A stretch of 64,000 bases of DNA from Cladocopium goreaui (GCA_947184155.2 CAMXCT020001476.1:1-64000), one strand, 5' to 3'; positions 46,001 through 49,882 are shown, numbered from the stretch's first letter. Made by a program: numbers and translations. The notes: generated from the letters alone by a model not told the origin.

Positions 46001-48943
46001 TACCATAGATATCCAATATAAAATGTCCACACTCCTCCGTTTCGTTCCCAAGGCGCATCTTCCGCATCTCTTCCAGCTCCTCCCGCAGCTGCAACACCGA
46101 GGGCTCCAGCGCCGCGAAGCGCGCCTCCGAACGAACCAGGTCCTGCGGGCTGTCTGCGGCCCGGTGGCCCCGGTGCCAACAGGGCGGCCCCAGAAGTGGA
46201 TAGAAGTGGGTGATGTCACCCTTCATATCCATCTGAGGATGAAAATTCTTGGAGATTATTGGAGATGACCCCATAGAATCTCACCACAACTAGCCAAATT
46301 CATGCCAAGTCTGGCAACATCGCCCACTTCCCGGTGCCGAGCCTTCTCTTCCTGCACTGCGTTCTGCTGCAACTGCTGCTGCTGCGAGCTTTGCTGCTGC
46401 TGCTGCCGGCTGTTCAGCTCGTAGACCATGTCGCTGAGCCTTGGCTTCGATCCAGAGACAGAAAAGATATGGAGGTGTCTGAACATGACGGATACCGCCA
46501 AATTCATAAAATGATGATTGACAAATTGATATGGGATTTGAGCATCAAAAATCAACATGGTGATTTAGGATGATTTTGGTGGGATATAATGGGATATGAG
46601 CAGCAACATGATATGTTGGTGTGCTGAAAATGAGGAATATCCATGAAATAGCTAGGGAGAAAATGATGTATCATAGGACCTGGGGGTATTCTATTTTCAC
46701 TCAGACATAATATGGGTATGGATCAGAATTGGATACTCACGACGGAATGATAAACTCAAATTTAGTCATTTTGTTGTCCCCTGGGCCTTAAATGTGTAAG
46801 TACTTTGACCATACCCACATGACGAAATGAGCATGGTAGTATTGTTCGACTTGAGATAATAACGACTTGTGGTGCCACTGATTCAGTCAATCAAAAGTTA
46901 TGATATAACCAACAACAATGACAGGTATGTTTTAAACTCATAAAACTGGAAGTTCAACAAGCAATCATAAACCGTCCAGTCGATGGAGTCAATTCTTCAC
47001 AATTACTAGTAGTTGCTGAAATTCCTACCCCGACCCAAATAATCATCATGAATATTGTGAATAATTTCAGTATCCAATATACATACTCATATCATCAGTG
47101 TGATCCTCGTATTCTATAATCATTGGAAACAATTCTCCTATCCGAATGACTTAAGTGTATAATGTGTAATTCATCCTGTGTATACATGTCATTAACTACC
47201 ATCGGTCATCATTGGACACATTACTACCTCCCTCCAAATCATTAAAGCTATGTTCCAAAGAATATTATGTATATATATATATATATTATATATATGTGTG
47301 TTGTGTGTGCAACATATATATATATATAGTACTATATAATATATACACACTATATATACCTATATGCTAATTGTCGAATATTGTAGAATGTCATAGATAA
47401 TATCCCCAAACTAAATCATCTATCCCATCCAGTCATCATCATCCCAAACTTTGCTTGTCCATTGGCTGATTGGTTTTTCATCTGCTTCCGTCATATCAAA
47501 TCCCAATTTCGTGTTTAAATTACGGTAACTACGGTAACTACATTTAAATATTTTAGACTACCTCCGGGAAGGTTTTCATTGGCCCGCCCGGCCATTTAAA
47601 CATATGGCATCCAATTCATTTAAACATACGGTAACTACAGTAAAATATACGAACTGGTATTTTATACTACCTCCTGGGCCTCGCGGTCTGGCCGGCCATC
47701 CACATATTTAAATGTCGTTACAGTAGGTAAAACCCTCAAGTGTTCACGGTTGAATCCCTCAATTCCCATCATTTCACAAAAAATATCGTATACAAATAAA
47801 CTATATCCCATCAACATCCCCATATATTATAAAATTATCCAATCCTCCAACTCCAACCATCAGGTCCTCCATCAACATCCCCATAATACATCAAATAATC
47901 GTATCAAAATCGGCAGTTGGAAAGTCAAAAAATATAAAACCAGCCATCCAGCCATCCCTACCATCCCAACCATCCGACTGCAGCGGTCCAAGCATCTGCT
48001 TCAGCTGCTCCGCCGTCTCCGCCCCCAGCTGCACCCGTTGCTGCGCCTCGCGCTCCAGCCCCGCGCGTAGCACTTCCAGGTTGGCCGACGCTGAGGCGGC
48101 GACCGCCGCGGCGCCCATGGCAGCTTCACCAGTGCCTGGGGACCGACGTTTGGAGGGGAAGGTTGTGGTTTAAGCCACTAGGAATACAGTAGGTTCTTTA
48201 ATAAGCACAACTTGGGGGTTCCATAGATGTTTAAATTCATCACTCAAAAAATTGATGTTCCGTGATGTAACTCATACAAAATGAGTCGTGGCGGAGTTGC
48301 ATCATTAAAGTGTGTGGCCTCATATGGTTTAACCAACAAGAAAAATCAAGAAATGGGGAACGCATCAGCAGAAATGGGCGAAGAGTAATTTGAGAAACAA
48401 TAGACGGGGATTTAGCCAACAAGAAAAATGTAACATTATTTCACCCGGGACTTAAGAATTGATCAACATATCAACAAGGAATTGCATTTCACCCATCATA
48501 CACCCTTGCAGCATCTTTCATACTTGAATTAATTGGGCATATCCCAACATATCCCTGCCATTGAATCATCCACTTACTATCCACTTACTAGTAGACTAGA
48601 TTGTTACAAGATTCAAGAATCTTCCCGATTTTCTCAAGGCCCAGGGTTTGGCTCTTTTTGGCAGTCATCTCCCAGCCTTGATCCATACCACCCAGATTTC
48701 ATAGAGATTCACTCCGTTAATTTGTTTTTATATATATATATATATAACTTCAAATGACTCTATGACTTCAAATTCAACAGCCATTTGAATCCAGCCTTAA
48801 ATCCCCATCCCTAGCGCCAACAGCTATGCCATGGCCAGGGCACCTCCCCCGTTGCCGCCGGCGCCCTGAAGCGCCCCTGCCGACACCGCGTTCATGAGAC
48901 CTTGCAGCTGTGCTGCGGCCTGGGCCATTTGACCCTCCAACTC
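421..48943 (-). CDS. Multi-exon coiled-coil protein gene (unidentified), overall model
   Basis: About 44 short open segments on the minus strand are bounded by AG acceptors and GT, GC or GA donors and encode Gln/Glu/Arg/Leu-rich heptad-like peptide. Summed coding is about 3.4 kb (over 1,100 residues), mean exon about 77 bp, mean intron about 1 kb. Phases agree across long runs: 48943 to 45816, 44982 to 44328, 42623 to 26419, 25412 to 20656, 19976 to 14720, 6067 to 5316, and 4363 to 421. Continuity is broken or uncertain near 45.8/45.0, 43.6, 26.4/25.4, 20.7/19.9, 14.7/13.4, 13.4/6.1 and 5.3/4.4 kb, so exons may be missing or more than one gene may be present. No start or stop exon was found. 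A long coiled-coil cytoskeletal, basal-body or golgin-like protein would fit, but I recognise no family. Exon GC is well above that of the introns. Boundaries are my own reading without transcript support. Confidence 0.6.
645..748. mobile_element. Family-1 inverted-repeat element, copy 1
   Basis: About 104 bp bounded by TACCCTCTGG and the inverse CCAGAGGGTA. The core has the usual facing pair (tggaaaatcaccattttt / aatggccattttcaatag). It lies 23 nt from the donor of exon 772-821. Confidence 0.8.
772..821 (-). CDS. Coiled-coil gene exon with family-1 element past its donor
   Basis: Acceptor CACTGCAG, donor CTCTTAG|GTTGGT, phase 1 to 1, [17 protein letters not shown] family-1 element begins 23 nt into the downstream intron. 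Confidence 0.5.
1096..1144 (-). CDS. Coiled-coil gene exon
   Basis: Acceptor GACTTCAG, consensus donor GACCG|GTGAGC, phase 2 to 2 joining both neighbours, [15 protein letters not shown]. Confidence 0.5.
2210..2314. mobile_element. Family-1 inverted-repeat element, copy 2
   Basis: Termini TACCCTCTGGTAAAC and TTTACCAGGGGGTA, with the same core in the opposite orientation to copy 1. Confidence 0.8.
2374..2434 (-). CDS. Coiled-coil gene exon
   Basis: Acceptor ATGGGCAG, donor TTTCGAC|GTATCT, phase 0 to 1, [20 protein letters not shown]. Confidence 0.55.
3029..3085 (-). CDS. Possible exon or 3' end
   Basis: Acceptor GGCACCAG, possible GC donor; reads [19 protein letters not shown], phase 0 to 0. 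If the donor is ignored the frame runs to a TGA near 2993, so it could be a C-terminus. Confidence 0.45.
3647..3750. mobile_element. Family-1 inverted-repeat element, copy 3
   Basis: Nearly canonical: TACCCTCTGGTAAATT at the left and GTTTACCAGAGGGTA at the right, core intact. Confidence 0.85.
4073..4117 (-). CDS. Possible coiled-coil exon
   Basis: Acceptor ACAAAG, possible GA donor, 15 codons [15 protein letters not shown], phase 0 to 0. The open frame extends both ways, so the limits are guesses. Confidence 0.4.
4322..4363 (-). CDS. Coiled-coil gene exon
   Basis: Acceptor CTCAGCAG, GA donor (CTGAAG|GAGGGG), 14 codons [14 protein letters not shown], phase 0 to 0. Confidence 0.5.
4743..4778 (-). 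CDS. Possible short coiled-coil exon
   Basis: Acceptor TTCCAAG, donor GAGGCAG|GTGAAG, about 36 nt reading [11 protein letters not shown]. Phases do not fit either neighbour. Confidence 0.4.
5316..5401 (-). CDS. Coiled-coil gene exon with GC donor
   Basis: Acceptor TGGAGCAG, probable GC donor (CTGG|GCGCAC), entry phase 2 joins the preceding exon. [20 protein letters not shown]. The frame stays open to about 5297. Confidence 0.6.
5997..6067 (-). CDS. Coiled-coil gene exon
   Basis: Acceptor TGTTCCAG, donor TTGCTG|GTGATG, phase 1 to 1, [20 protein letters not shown]. Confidence 0.6.
6068..8209. other. Part of the largest intron, no gene recognised
   Basis: Mixed-composition sequence with several open frames of 60-120 codons on both strands. 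None has a recognisable domain. An Ala/Leu/Gln-like stretch near 7040 on the plus strand could be a decayed coding fragment. Confidence 0.4.
8210..8231 (-). other. Dinoflagellate spliced-leader (DinoSL) sequence, genomic relic
   Basis: The 22 bp are an exact minus-strand match to the conserved DinoSL (TCCGTAGCCATTTTGGCTCA plus AG). Real SL RNA genes continue with a GT donor after the final G; here AGCCGTG follows. So this is more likely a retroposed trans-spliced mRNA or a chance-retained relic than an SL RNA gene. Going down the minus strand, a possible short exon (to a CAACAG|GTAGTT donor near 8171) follows, but no long ORF. Confidence 0.85.
8688..9752. repeat. Microsatellite field: (TC)n then (TCTG/TCTA/CCTG)n
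   Basis: About 1 kb of di- and tetranucleotide repeat grading from TCTC through TCTG and CTGC to TCTA. A 24-bp higher-order unit (ATCGATCTACTAGTCTATCT...) is repeated four times at 9595-9690. Long ORFs here are repeat artefacts. Confidence 0.95.
9785..9860. repeat. GGGTATGATTCG short tandem repeat, site 1
   Basis: Four to five degenerate units of GGGGTATGATTCG. The same motif returns at 10655-10705 and 11346-11386, bracketing the two intervening repeat blocks. Confidence 0.8.
9955..10560. repeat. GC-rich degenerate tandem repeat (GTGCTGCTG...)
   Basis: Five or six diverged units of about 80-110 bp that share GTCAGAGTGGTGTGTGCGCT and GGAGCGGGCATGCTGGTG. Open frames of about 100-184 codons exist on both strands. 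It may be a decayed repetitive coding region or a satellite. Confidence 0.7.
10981..11160. repeat. (CAGC)n-rich tract
   Basis: CCAGCCAGCC units, interrupted, between two GGTATGATTCG sites. Confidence 0.85.
11446..11900. repeat. (TCTA/TCTG/CCTG/ACCT)n microsatellite
   Basis: Tetranucleotide field of about 450 bp. The plus-strand ORFs (poly YLSI/PACL type) are artefacts. Confidence 0.95.
11938..12330. repeat. 93-bp satellite with conserved open frames
   Basis: Five units about 93 bp apart, each with a variant of TTCGCGCCACAACGG (starting near 11946, 12034, 12127, 12223 and 12304) followed by GTGCACTTTTTCCAGCA. A 3n unit keeps frames open on both strands; the minus strand gives repeats of the type [15 protein letters not shown] recall similar peptides in Symbiodiniaceae annotations, unverified here. 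A TCTTCTTTCT pyrimidine-rich tail follows to 12560. Confidence 0.85.
12590..13391. other. Intron sequence, no gene seen
   Basis: AT-rich with one family-2-like end (GGTGTGTCTGAAAATGGGGT at 12757). No other structure. Confidence 0.5.
13392..13502 (-). CDS. Coiled-coil gene exon with GC donor
   Basis: Acceptor GCAACAAG, GC donor (GGCATG|GCGCGT), 37 codons, [20 protein letters not shown]. Entry phase 0 does not fit the preceding exon. The following intron is the largest (7.3 kb). Confidence 0.65.
14720..14794 (-). CDS. Coiled-coil gene exon
   Basis: Acceptor CTGATCAG, donor AGGAG|GTGAGG, 75 bp, phase 1 to 2 matching the two preceding exons, [20 protein letters not shown]. Confidence 0.65.
15073..15126 (-). 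CDS. Coiled-coil gene exon, duplicated copy 2
   Basis: Acceptor GCCGAG, donor GCTGG|GTGTTT, 54 bp, phase 1 to 2. It encodes [18 protein letters not shown], matching the upstream exon at the pattern GEI(V/L)K(V/L)xDExDK. Confidence 0.65.
15649..15723 (-). CDS. Coiled-coil gene exon, duplicated copy 1
   Basis: Acceptor GGCCCAG, donor CAGG|GTGAG, 75 bp, phase 1 to 2. [20 protein letters not shown] resembles the next exon ([18 protein letters not shown]) and starts at the same codon position. Confidence 0.65.
15777..15866. mobile_element. Hairpin element with 19-bp perfect arms
   Basis: CCCATAGGATCCATGTATG at the left is exactly inverted at the right end. The following 100 bp (to 15967) end with a family-1 terminus (CCAGAGGGTA), so this hairpin may have inserted into or replaced the left part of a family-1 copy. 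Confidence 0.65.
15968..17419. other. AT-rich intron, no gene seen
   Basis: The left part has GGGATTTAAC-type motifs common to many introns here. 16740-17400 is highly AT-rich with loosely repeated TAACTATTA motifs. Confidence 0.5.
17420..17578 (-). CDS. Coiled-coil gene exon
   Basis: Acceptor CGTCCAG, consensus donor ATGGA|GTAAGA, 159 bp, phase 1 to 2, Ala/Leu/Gln-rich with [20 protein letters not shown]. Confidence 0.75.
17764..18016. repeat. (TATATATTA)n tandem repeat
   Basis: About 250 bp of a near-perfect 9-bp AT unit, open in several frames by composition only. Confidence 0.95.
18089..18135 (-). CDS. Coiled-coil gene exon
   Basis: Acceptor TGTCAG, donor [26 protein letters not shown]. 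Phase 0 to 2 joins the next exon; a later donor GTGACA at 18068 is possible but breaks phase. Confidence 0.6.
18479..18592. mobile_element. Family-2 inverted-repeat element
   Basis: Left GGTGTGTCTGAAAACTGGGG, right end the inverse of GGCTTTGTCTGAAAATAGGG; about 110 bp, in an intron. The TGTCTGAAA terminus recurs at 1238, 12760, 14040, 20897-21040, 21800, 22768 and 46615-46715. Confidence 0.65.
18750..18794 (-). CDS. Coiled-coil gene exon
   Basis: Acceptor CCTCCAG, donor CGGCAG|GTAACC, 15 codons [15 protein letters not shown], phase 0 to 0. Confidence 0.65.
19058..19140 (-). CDS. Coiled-coil gene exon
   Basis: Acceptor CTGCTAG, donor CTGGAG|GTAAAC, phase 2 to 0, [20 protein letters not shown]. 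Confidence 0.6.
19235..19278 (-). CDS. Coiled-coil gene exon
   Basis: Acceptor GCCTCCAG, donor [26 protein letters not shown], phase 1 to 1, consistent on both sides. Confidence 0.6.
19666..19875. mobile_element. Family-1 element, copy 4, interrupted by a nested hairpin element
   Basis: Canonical ends, but the core is split at 19750 by a 103-bp insertion. Removing the insertion and one TA restores the standard family-1 sequence. Confidence 0.85.
19751..19853. mobile_element. Nested MITE with 26-bp perfect terminal repeats and TA duplication
   Basis: Starts CTGTGGATGGAAGAAATCCT and ends with the exact inverse of its first 26 bp. It is flanked by TA on both sides inside a family-1 element. 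A TA target duplication is typical of Tc1/mariner-like transposition; no transposase is encoded. Confidence 0.85.
19885..19976 (-). CDS. Coiled-coil gene exon with family-1 element 9 nt past its donor
   Basis: Acceptor CTTATAG, donor [32 protein letters not shown]. Exit phase 2 joins the next exon. Only 9 nt separate the exon from the family-1 element at 19666-19875. Confidence 0.7.
20020..20250. repeat. Degenerate tandem repeat of about 40 bp
   Basis: Five to six variants of CACCAGAAAAAATGTGGAAT followed by TTAACAAATTT, just below exon 19885-19976. Confidence 0.65.
20470..20574. mobile_element. Family-3 inverted-repeat element
   Basis: GGGTGTTTCCTGAAATAGGG at the left faces the inverse of ATGGACGTTTCCATAAATGG at the right. 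The same type occurs at 56824-56958. Confidence 0.5.
20656..20699 (-). CDS. Coiled-coil gene exon
   Basis: Acceptor TCGGAAG, donor [26 protein letters not shown]. Exit phase 2 does not join the 19885 exon, so a piece may be missing. Confidence 0.55.
20897..21040. mobile_element. Family-2 inverted-repeat element, second copy
   Basis: AGTGTCTAAAAATGTACGG at the left faces the inverse of GGTGTGTCTGAAATTTTAGG at the right. Confidence 0.6.
21474..21566 (-). CDS. Coiled-coil gene exon
   Basis: Acceptor CGAACAG, donor CATGAG|GTGCGG, 31 codons, phase 0 to 0, [20 protein letters not shown]. One of the clearest exons. Confidence 0.75.
21880..22023. mobile_element. Degraded family-1 element, copy 6
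   Basis: The right half is clear (caatagctatgtaacgaattaccaaagggta); the left end is decayed, so the start is approximate. The right terminus sits 18 nt from exon 22042-22104. Confidence 0.55.
22042..22104 (-). CDS. Coiled-coil gene exon beside a family-1 end
   Basis: Acceptor [30 protein letters not shown] donor here gives phase 0; a GT donor at 22030 would give phase 2. A family-1 terminal repeat ends at 22023, within 18 nt of either site. Confidence 0.65.
22471..22591. mobile_element. Family-1 inverted-repeat element, copy 5
   Basis: TACCCTCTGGTTATTTAACA left, TAACCAGAGGGTA right, 121 bp with a diverged core. Confidence 0.8.
23263..23337 (-). CDS. Coiled-coil gene exon
   Basis: Acceptor GGAGAG, donor CGCA|GTCACG, 25 codons, phase 0 to 0, [20 protein letters not shown]. 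An alternative donor GTGCCG lies 14 nt further. Confidence 0.65.
23484..23730. repeat. (ATGT)n and (TATAT)n microsatellites
   Basis: ATGT units at 23484-23568, a non-repeat gap, then TTATA pentanucleotides at 23628-23715. Confidence 0.9.
23785..23935. repeat. GCCGAGGATT degenerate repeat
   Basis: Five diverged units with GCCGAGGATTxxxATA spaced about 25-40 bp. Confidence 0.55.
24176..24465. repeat. 11-bp minisatellite TTTGCTCACGG
   Basis: Two arrays (24176-24285 and 24352-24465) of TTTGCTCACG(G/C), split by three copies of GGTTCCTTTTGAGTCCTTACGA. Plus-strand ORFs are repeat-driven. Confidence 0.9.
24683..24910. repeat. GTTCCTTTTGGGCCCAAAGG repeat of about 60 bp
   Basis: Four units containing GTTCCTTTTxGGCCCAAAGG and CCCAAAAAGTACAT. 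The first half resembles the spacer in the preceding minisatellite, suggesting common origin. Confidence 0.65.
25186..25258. repeat. (CAT)n microsatellite
   Basis: Poly ATC/CAT run immediately past the donor end of exon 25275-25412. Confidence 0.9.
25275..25412 (-). CDS. Coiled-coil gene exon
   Basis: Acceptor TGGCAG, probable GA donor (CTCG|GAAAGC), 46 codons, phase 0 to 0, [20 protein letters not shown]. Without the GA donor the frame stops within 9 nt, so this could otherwise be a gene end. Confidence 0.7.
26419..26552 (-). CDS. Coiled-coil gene exon
   Basis: Acceptor ACAGAG, donor CTGGG|GTGGTT, entry phase 0, [20 protein letters not shown]. Exit phase 2 does not fit the next exon, so the donor or an extra exon is unresolved. 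Confidence 0.65.
26744..27235. repeat. 12-bp minisatellite CTGGCATTCTAT, open on both strands
   Basis: About 40 units alternating CTGGCATTCTAT and CTGGCATATCTT. On the minus strand this reads (MPDR/MPED)n for up to 186 codons with the adjoining sequence. It lies in an intron of the coiled-coil gene; whether it is ever spliced in is unknown. Confidence 0.9.
27287..27486. repeat. 40-bp minisatellite
   Basis: Five head-to-tail units beginning GAGGTCCGGCAGGGAACACT, followed by a purine (GGAGA)n tract to 27540. Confidence 0.9.
27575..29250. repeat. (CATA)n / (CATTA)n repeat field
   Basis: About 1.6 kb of ACATAC tetramers and CATTA pentamers with CAGG, CATGA and ACCAT variants. ORFs of YIHTYIHT type are artefacts. 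Confidence 0.95.
29675..29778 (-). CDS. Coiled-coil gene exon
   Basis: Acceptor TCCCAG gives the phase-2 entry required by the previous exon; donor CAGGG|GTTTTC, phase 0 out. It contains [20 protein letters not shown]. Confidence 0.65.
30515..30586. repeat. Dispersed hairpin repeat DR1, copy 1
   Basis: ACACTAGACAAGAAATGGAT, a small stem GGATCA...TGATCC, then GAACTGAATCCCCTCACATG. Also at 30904-30974, 31717-31788 and 59025-59108; the last has a different but still self-complementary stem (GGATCAT/ATGATCC). Confidence 0.8.
30589..31045. repeat. Duplicated segment, copy A (includes DR1 copy 2)
   Basis: Nearly identical to 31391-31858. It contains an ORF ([14 protein letters not shown]...) whose few differences include a silent TTG/CTG change, but a 1-bp indel alters its end. 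No family recognised. Confidence 0.9.
31046..31390. repeat. Spacer with hairpin segment shared with 59.5 kb
   Basis: CAGAAGTTTTACACCTGTTC...ACACACACAC followed by the stem-loop CCCGGCCGGAGCCGGG. 59560-59625 has the same lead-in followed by a different stem-loop (CCTCGCATATAGCGAGG). Confidence 0.7.
31391..31858. repeat. Duplicated segment, copy B (includes DR1 copy 3)
   Basis: Direct repeat of 30589-31045. Both copies end with GGTCCGGTTCTTGGCTTAGC and CGATAAACTGGAAAATTGCA. Confidence 0.9.
32695..32766 (-). CDS. Coiled-coil gene exon
   Basis: Acceptor TCCAAG, probable GA donor, phase 2 to 1 fitting its neighbour, [27 protein letters not shown] inside the segment could act as an earlier donor. 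Confidence 0.5.
32860..33000. repeat. (ATGT/TACA)n microsatellite
   Basis: GTATGTATGTACATACATAC-type alternating repeat with self-complementary halves. Confidence 0.85.
33410..33512. mobile_element. Family-1 inverted-repeat element, copy 7
   Basis: Canonical except that one G is missing in the right end (CCAGAGGTA). It ends 11 nt from the GC donor of exon 33524-33626. Confidence 0.85.
33524..33626 (-). CDS. Coiled-coil gene exon with GC donor
   Basis: Acceptor CCGCAG, GC donor (CTTG|GCATAT), phase 0 to 1, [21 protein letters not shown] family-1 element ends 11 nt past the donor. Confidence 0.65.
33766..33903. mobile_element. Family-1 element, copy 8, inside a longer palindrome
   Basis: The canonical element occupies 33783-33886, and the 17 bp outside each end are also perfect inverse copies (AAACCCATAACACTAAC at the left). 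The inverted repeat therefore extends beyond the element. Confidence 0.85.
33968..34071. mobile_element. Family-1 inverted-repeat element, copy 9
   Basis: Third copy within 660 bp, with imperfect ends (TACCCTGGTAAAC and TTACCAGAGGGTG). Confidence 0.75.
34072..35190. other. AT-rich intron, no gene seen
   Basis: Loosely repeated GGTTAATAATGG and TGATAATGAT motifs plus short TA runs. Nothing coding. Confidence 0.5.
35191..35316 (-). CDS. Coiled-coil gene exon
   Basis: Acceptor GTCCAG, donor GCCAAG|GTGATG, 42 codons, phase 0 to 0, very GC-rich in an AT-rich surround. It contains [20 protein letters not shown]. Confidence 0.75.
35317..39819. other. Long intron with several composition anomalies
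   Basis: 35930-36780 is a diffuse array of AGCATTCCTTTGAAAG-like words spaced about 40-90 bp. 37115-37210 is T/G-only-like. 37340-37580 and 38040-38450 are TA-rich. 38625-38910 is strongly A/C-biased. Short ORFs have no recognisable product. Confidence 0.5.
39820..39873 (-). CDS. Coiled-coil gene exon
   Basis: Acceptor GGCCAG, donor CACGAG|GTCCAG, 18 codons [18 protein letters not shown], phase 0 to 0. Confidence 0.65.
40730..40845. mobile_element. Family-1 inverted-repeat element, copy 10
   Basis: TACCCTCTAGTTATTTAACA left, ATAACCAGATGGTA right, related to copy 5. It lies 20 nt from exon 40866-40946. Confidence 0.7.
40866..40946 (-). CDS. Coiled-coil gene exon with family-1 element at its donor
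   Basis: Acceptor CTGAAG, donor CTAGAT|GTCTAG, 27 codons, phase 0 to 0, [21 protein letters not shown] family-1 element ends 20 nt into the downstream intron. Confidence 0.55.
41142..41240 (-). CDS. Coiled-coil gene exon
   Basis: Acceptor [27 protein letters not shown] follows. The low end is uncertain: a GA donor here keeps phase 0, while a GC donor at 41158 would not. Confidence 0.6.
41800..41930. mobile_element. Degraded family-1 element, copy 11
   Basis: Ends TACCCTCCGGTTT and ATTACCAAAGGGTA; core poorly kept. Confidence 0.5.
42051..42149 (-). CDS. Coiled-coil gene exon
   Basis: Acceptor TTACAG, donor TTCG|GTACGA, 33 codons, phase 0 to 0, including [20 protein letters not shown]. Confidence 0.7.
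42543..42623 (-). CDS. Coiled-coil gene exon
   Basis: Acceptor TCGCAG, donor CCGAAG|GTCGGG, 27 codons, phase 0 to 0, [20 protein letters not shown]. Confidence 0.7.
43550..43647 (-). CDS. Coiled-coil gene exon, two possible readings
   Basis: Acceptor CCCCAG. If it ends at a GC donor (43617) the 31 nt fit the phases of both neighbours. If it runs to a GA donor at 43550, another frame gives a better coding-like peptide ([15 protein letters not shown]) that does not fit the upstream phase. I cannot decide between them. Confidence 0.45.
44328..44404 (-). CDS. Coiled-coil gene exon
   Basis: Acceptor GTCCAG (an alternative GCCAG lies 8 nt upstream), donor GGAG|GTGAAT. It reads [18 protein letters not shown] and then a Gly-rich end. 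Phase 0 to 2. Confidence 0.6.
44525..44615. repeat. (TA)n tract
   Basis: TATATA runs; a shorter run lies at 44285-44310 beside exon 44328-44404. Confidence 0.85.
44931..44982 (-). CDS. Coiled-coil gene exon next to a family-1 element
   Basis: Acceptor CCTACAG, donor CAAGAG|GTGTGA, 52 nt encoding [17 protein letters not shown]. Phase 1 in does not match the preceding exon, so one exon is probably missing between them. A family-1 inverted-repeat element starts 13 nt beyond the acceptor, so the element forms the 3' end of the intron. Confidence 0.55.
44996..45103. mobile_element. Family-1 inverted-repeat element, copy 12, at a 3' splice site
   Basis: TACCCTCTGGCAAACAT left, TTTACCGGAGGGTA right. 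Its left end is 13 nt from the acceptor of exon 44931-44982. Confidence 0.75.
45816..45845 (-). CDS. Coiled-coil gene exon
   Basis: A strong donor CGA|GTATGT follows [10 protein letters not shown]. The acceptor is either CCGAG just before the Met or further upstream, since the frame stays open through NWAE to about 45857. Phase 0 to 0. Confidence 0.5.
45951..46015. repeat. ATACCATAGAT short tandem repeat
   Basis: Five units of about 12 bp directly after the donor of exon 46035-46142. Confidence 0.8.
46035..46142 (-). CDS. Coiled-coil gene exon
   Basis: Acceptor CGCAG, probable GA donor (GAG|GAGTGT), 36 codons, phase 0 to 0. It contains [20 protein letters not shown], a strong coiled-coil heptad pattern. 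Confidence 0.65.
46328..46444 (-). CDS. Coiled-coil gene exon, polyglutamine
   Basis: Acceptor GAAG, donor GGGAA|GTGGGC, 39 codons, phase 0 to 0. It carries the Gln tract [20 protein letters not shown]. The CAG/CAA-rich DNA makes this segment prone to length change. Confidence 0.65.
46615..46715. mobile_element. Family-2 element, degraded copy
   Basis: GTGTGCTGAAAATGAGGAATA at the left roughly faces GGGGGTATTCTATTTTCACT at the right. Confidence 0.45.
47671..47687 (-). CDS. Possible 17-nt microexon of the coiled-coil gene
   Basis: CCAG acceptor and CAGGAG|GTAGTA donor bound 17 nt that read DREAQE with the preceding base. It restores phase between the 47962 and 46328 exons (1 to 2, then 0). 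That fit is the main support; so short an exon cannot be established by composition. Confidence 0.35.
47962..48135 (-). CDS. Coiled-coil gene exon
   Basis: Acceptor CCCCAG, donor GGATG|GTAGGG, phase 2 in and 1 out, 174 bp, the longest exon seen. It contains the heptad-like [20 protein letters not shown] after an Ala-rich stretch. Confidence 0.7.
48844..48943 (-). CDS. Coiled-coil gene exon (most 5' found)
   Basis: Acceptor CCAG at the high end, donor GAG|GTGCCC at the low end. It encodes [20 protein letters not shown] followed by a Gly/Ala-rich tail. Phase 0 in, 1 out, matching the next exon. If the donor is not used, the frame reaches a stop just below the exon, so this could instead be a C-terminus. 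Upstream lies a TTG microsatellite and an assembly gap, so earlier exons may be hidden. Confidence 0.6.
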
Positions 48944-48984
48944 CTGGCAGGGAAATCGAGTTTTCAGAATGGGAAAGGGTGCTG

Positions 48985-49024
48985 GTGTTGCTGTTGTTGT
49001 TGTTGTCGTTGTGGTTATGGTTTG

Positions 49025-49063
<39 letters not shown>

Positions 49064-49116
49064 GGTTATGGTTGTTGTTGTTGCTGTTGTTGTTGTTGTT
49101 GTCGTTGTGGTTATGG

Positions 49117-49147
<31 letters not shown>

Positions 49148-49375
49148 GGTTATGGTTGTTGTTGTTGTTGTTGTTGTTGTTGTGGTTATGGTTGTTGTTG
49201 TTGTTGTCGTTGTGGTTGTGGTTATGGTTGTTGTTGTTGCTGTTGTTGTTGTTGTGGTTATGGTTGTTGTTGTTGCTGTTGTTGTTGTTGTCGTTGTGGT
49301 TATGGTTGTTGTTGTTGCCGTTGTTGTTGTTGTTGTTGTGGTTATGGTTGTTGTTGTTGTTGTTGTTGTGTGGTT
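48985..49375. repeat. (TTG)n with TGGTTATGG interruptions
   Basis: About 390 bp of GTT trinucleotide ending at the assembly gap. It reads as poly-Val, poly-Leu, poly-Cys or (reverse) poly-Thr by frame and is not a gene. Confidence 0.95.
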
Positions 49376-49475
49376 NNNNNNNNNNNNNNNNNNNNNNNNN
49401 NNNNNNNNNNNNNNNNNNNNNNNNNNNNNNNNNNNNNNNNNNNNNNNNNNNNNNNNNNNNNNNNNNNNNNNNNNN
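49376..49475. other. Assembly gap (100 N)
   Basis: Exactly 100 N, the usual placeholder for a gap of unknown size, caused by the adjoining trinucleotide repeat. Confidence 0.99.
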
Positions 49476-49675
49476 CCCTTGAAGGGTTTCTCAGTGTTGA
49501 TCATTCCGCCTGTATGGTACCCTGATGGTTCCCCCCCCACCCAACCTAAAGGGTTGAATCCCCTTGAAGGGTTTATCAGTGTTGATCATTCCCACTCTAT
49601 GGTACCCTGATGGTTCCCCCCCCCAACCTAAAGGGTTGAATCCCCTTGAAGGGTTTCTCAGTGTTGGTCATTTTC
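49476..49675. repeat. 85-bp tandem repeat
   Basis: Two full units and a partial one, CCCTTGAAGGGTTTCTCAGT to AACCTAAAGGGTTGAATC, starting at the gap edge, so the array may extend into the gap. Confidence 0.85.
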
Positions 49676-49882
49676 CCTGTAATGTTTGTTCATGATGGGG
49701 TTCCAGAGGTGACGCCTCAGTATTAATGGGGAAACGGAAAATCGACTCGCCCTCGACGCCGAAAAGTTCTTTTTTTTGTTGGAAGTGAGTTGATTTTGGG
49801 TGTTGGGAGTGAGTTCTTGGTGTTGGGAGTGAGTCGGTGTTGGAAGTGAATTGATTTTTGGTGTTGGAAGTGAGTTGTTAAC

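Noticed and set aside
48824..49610. Long Thr/Val/Leu/Cys ORFs spanning the gap
   Set aside because: They translate a TTG array and N bases; only 48844-48943 has real coding character.
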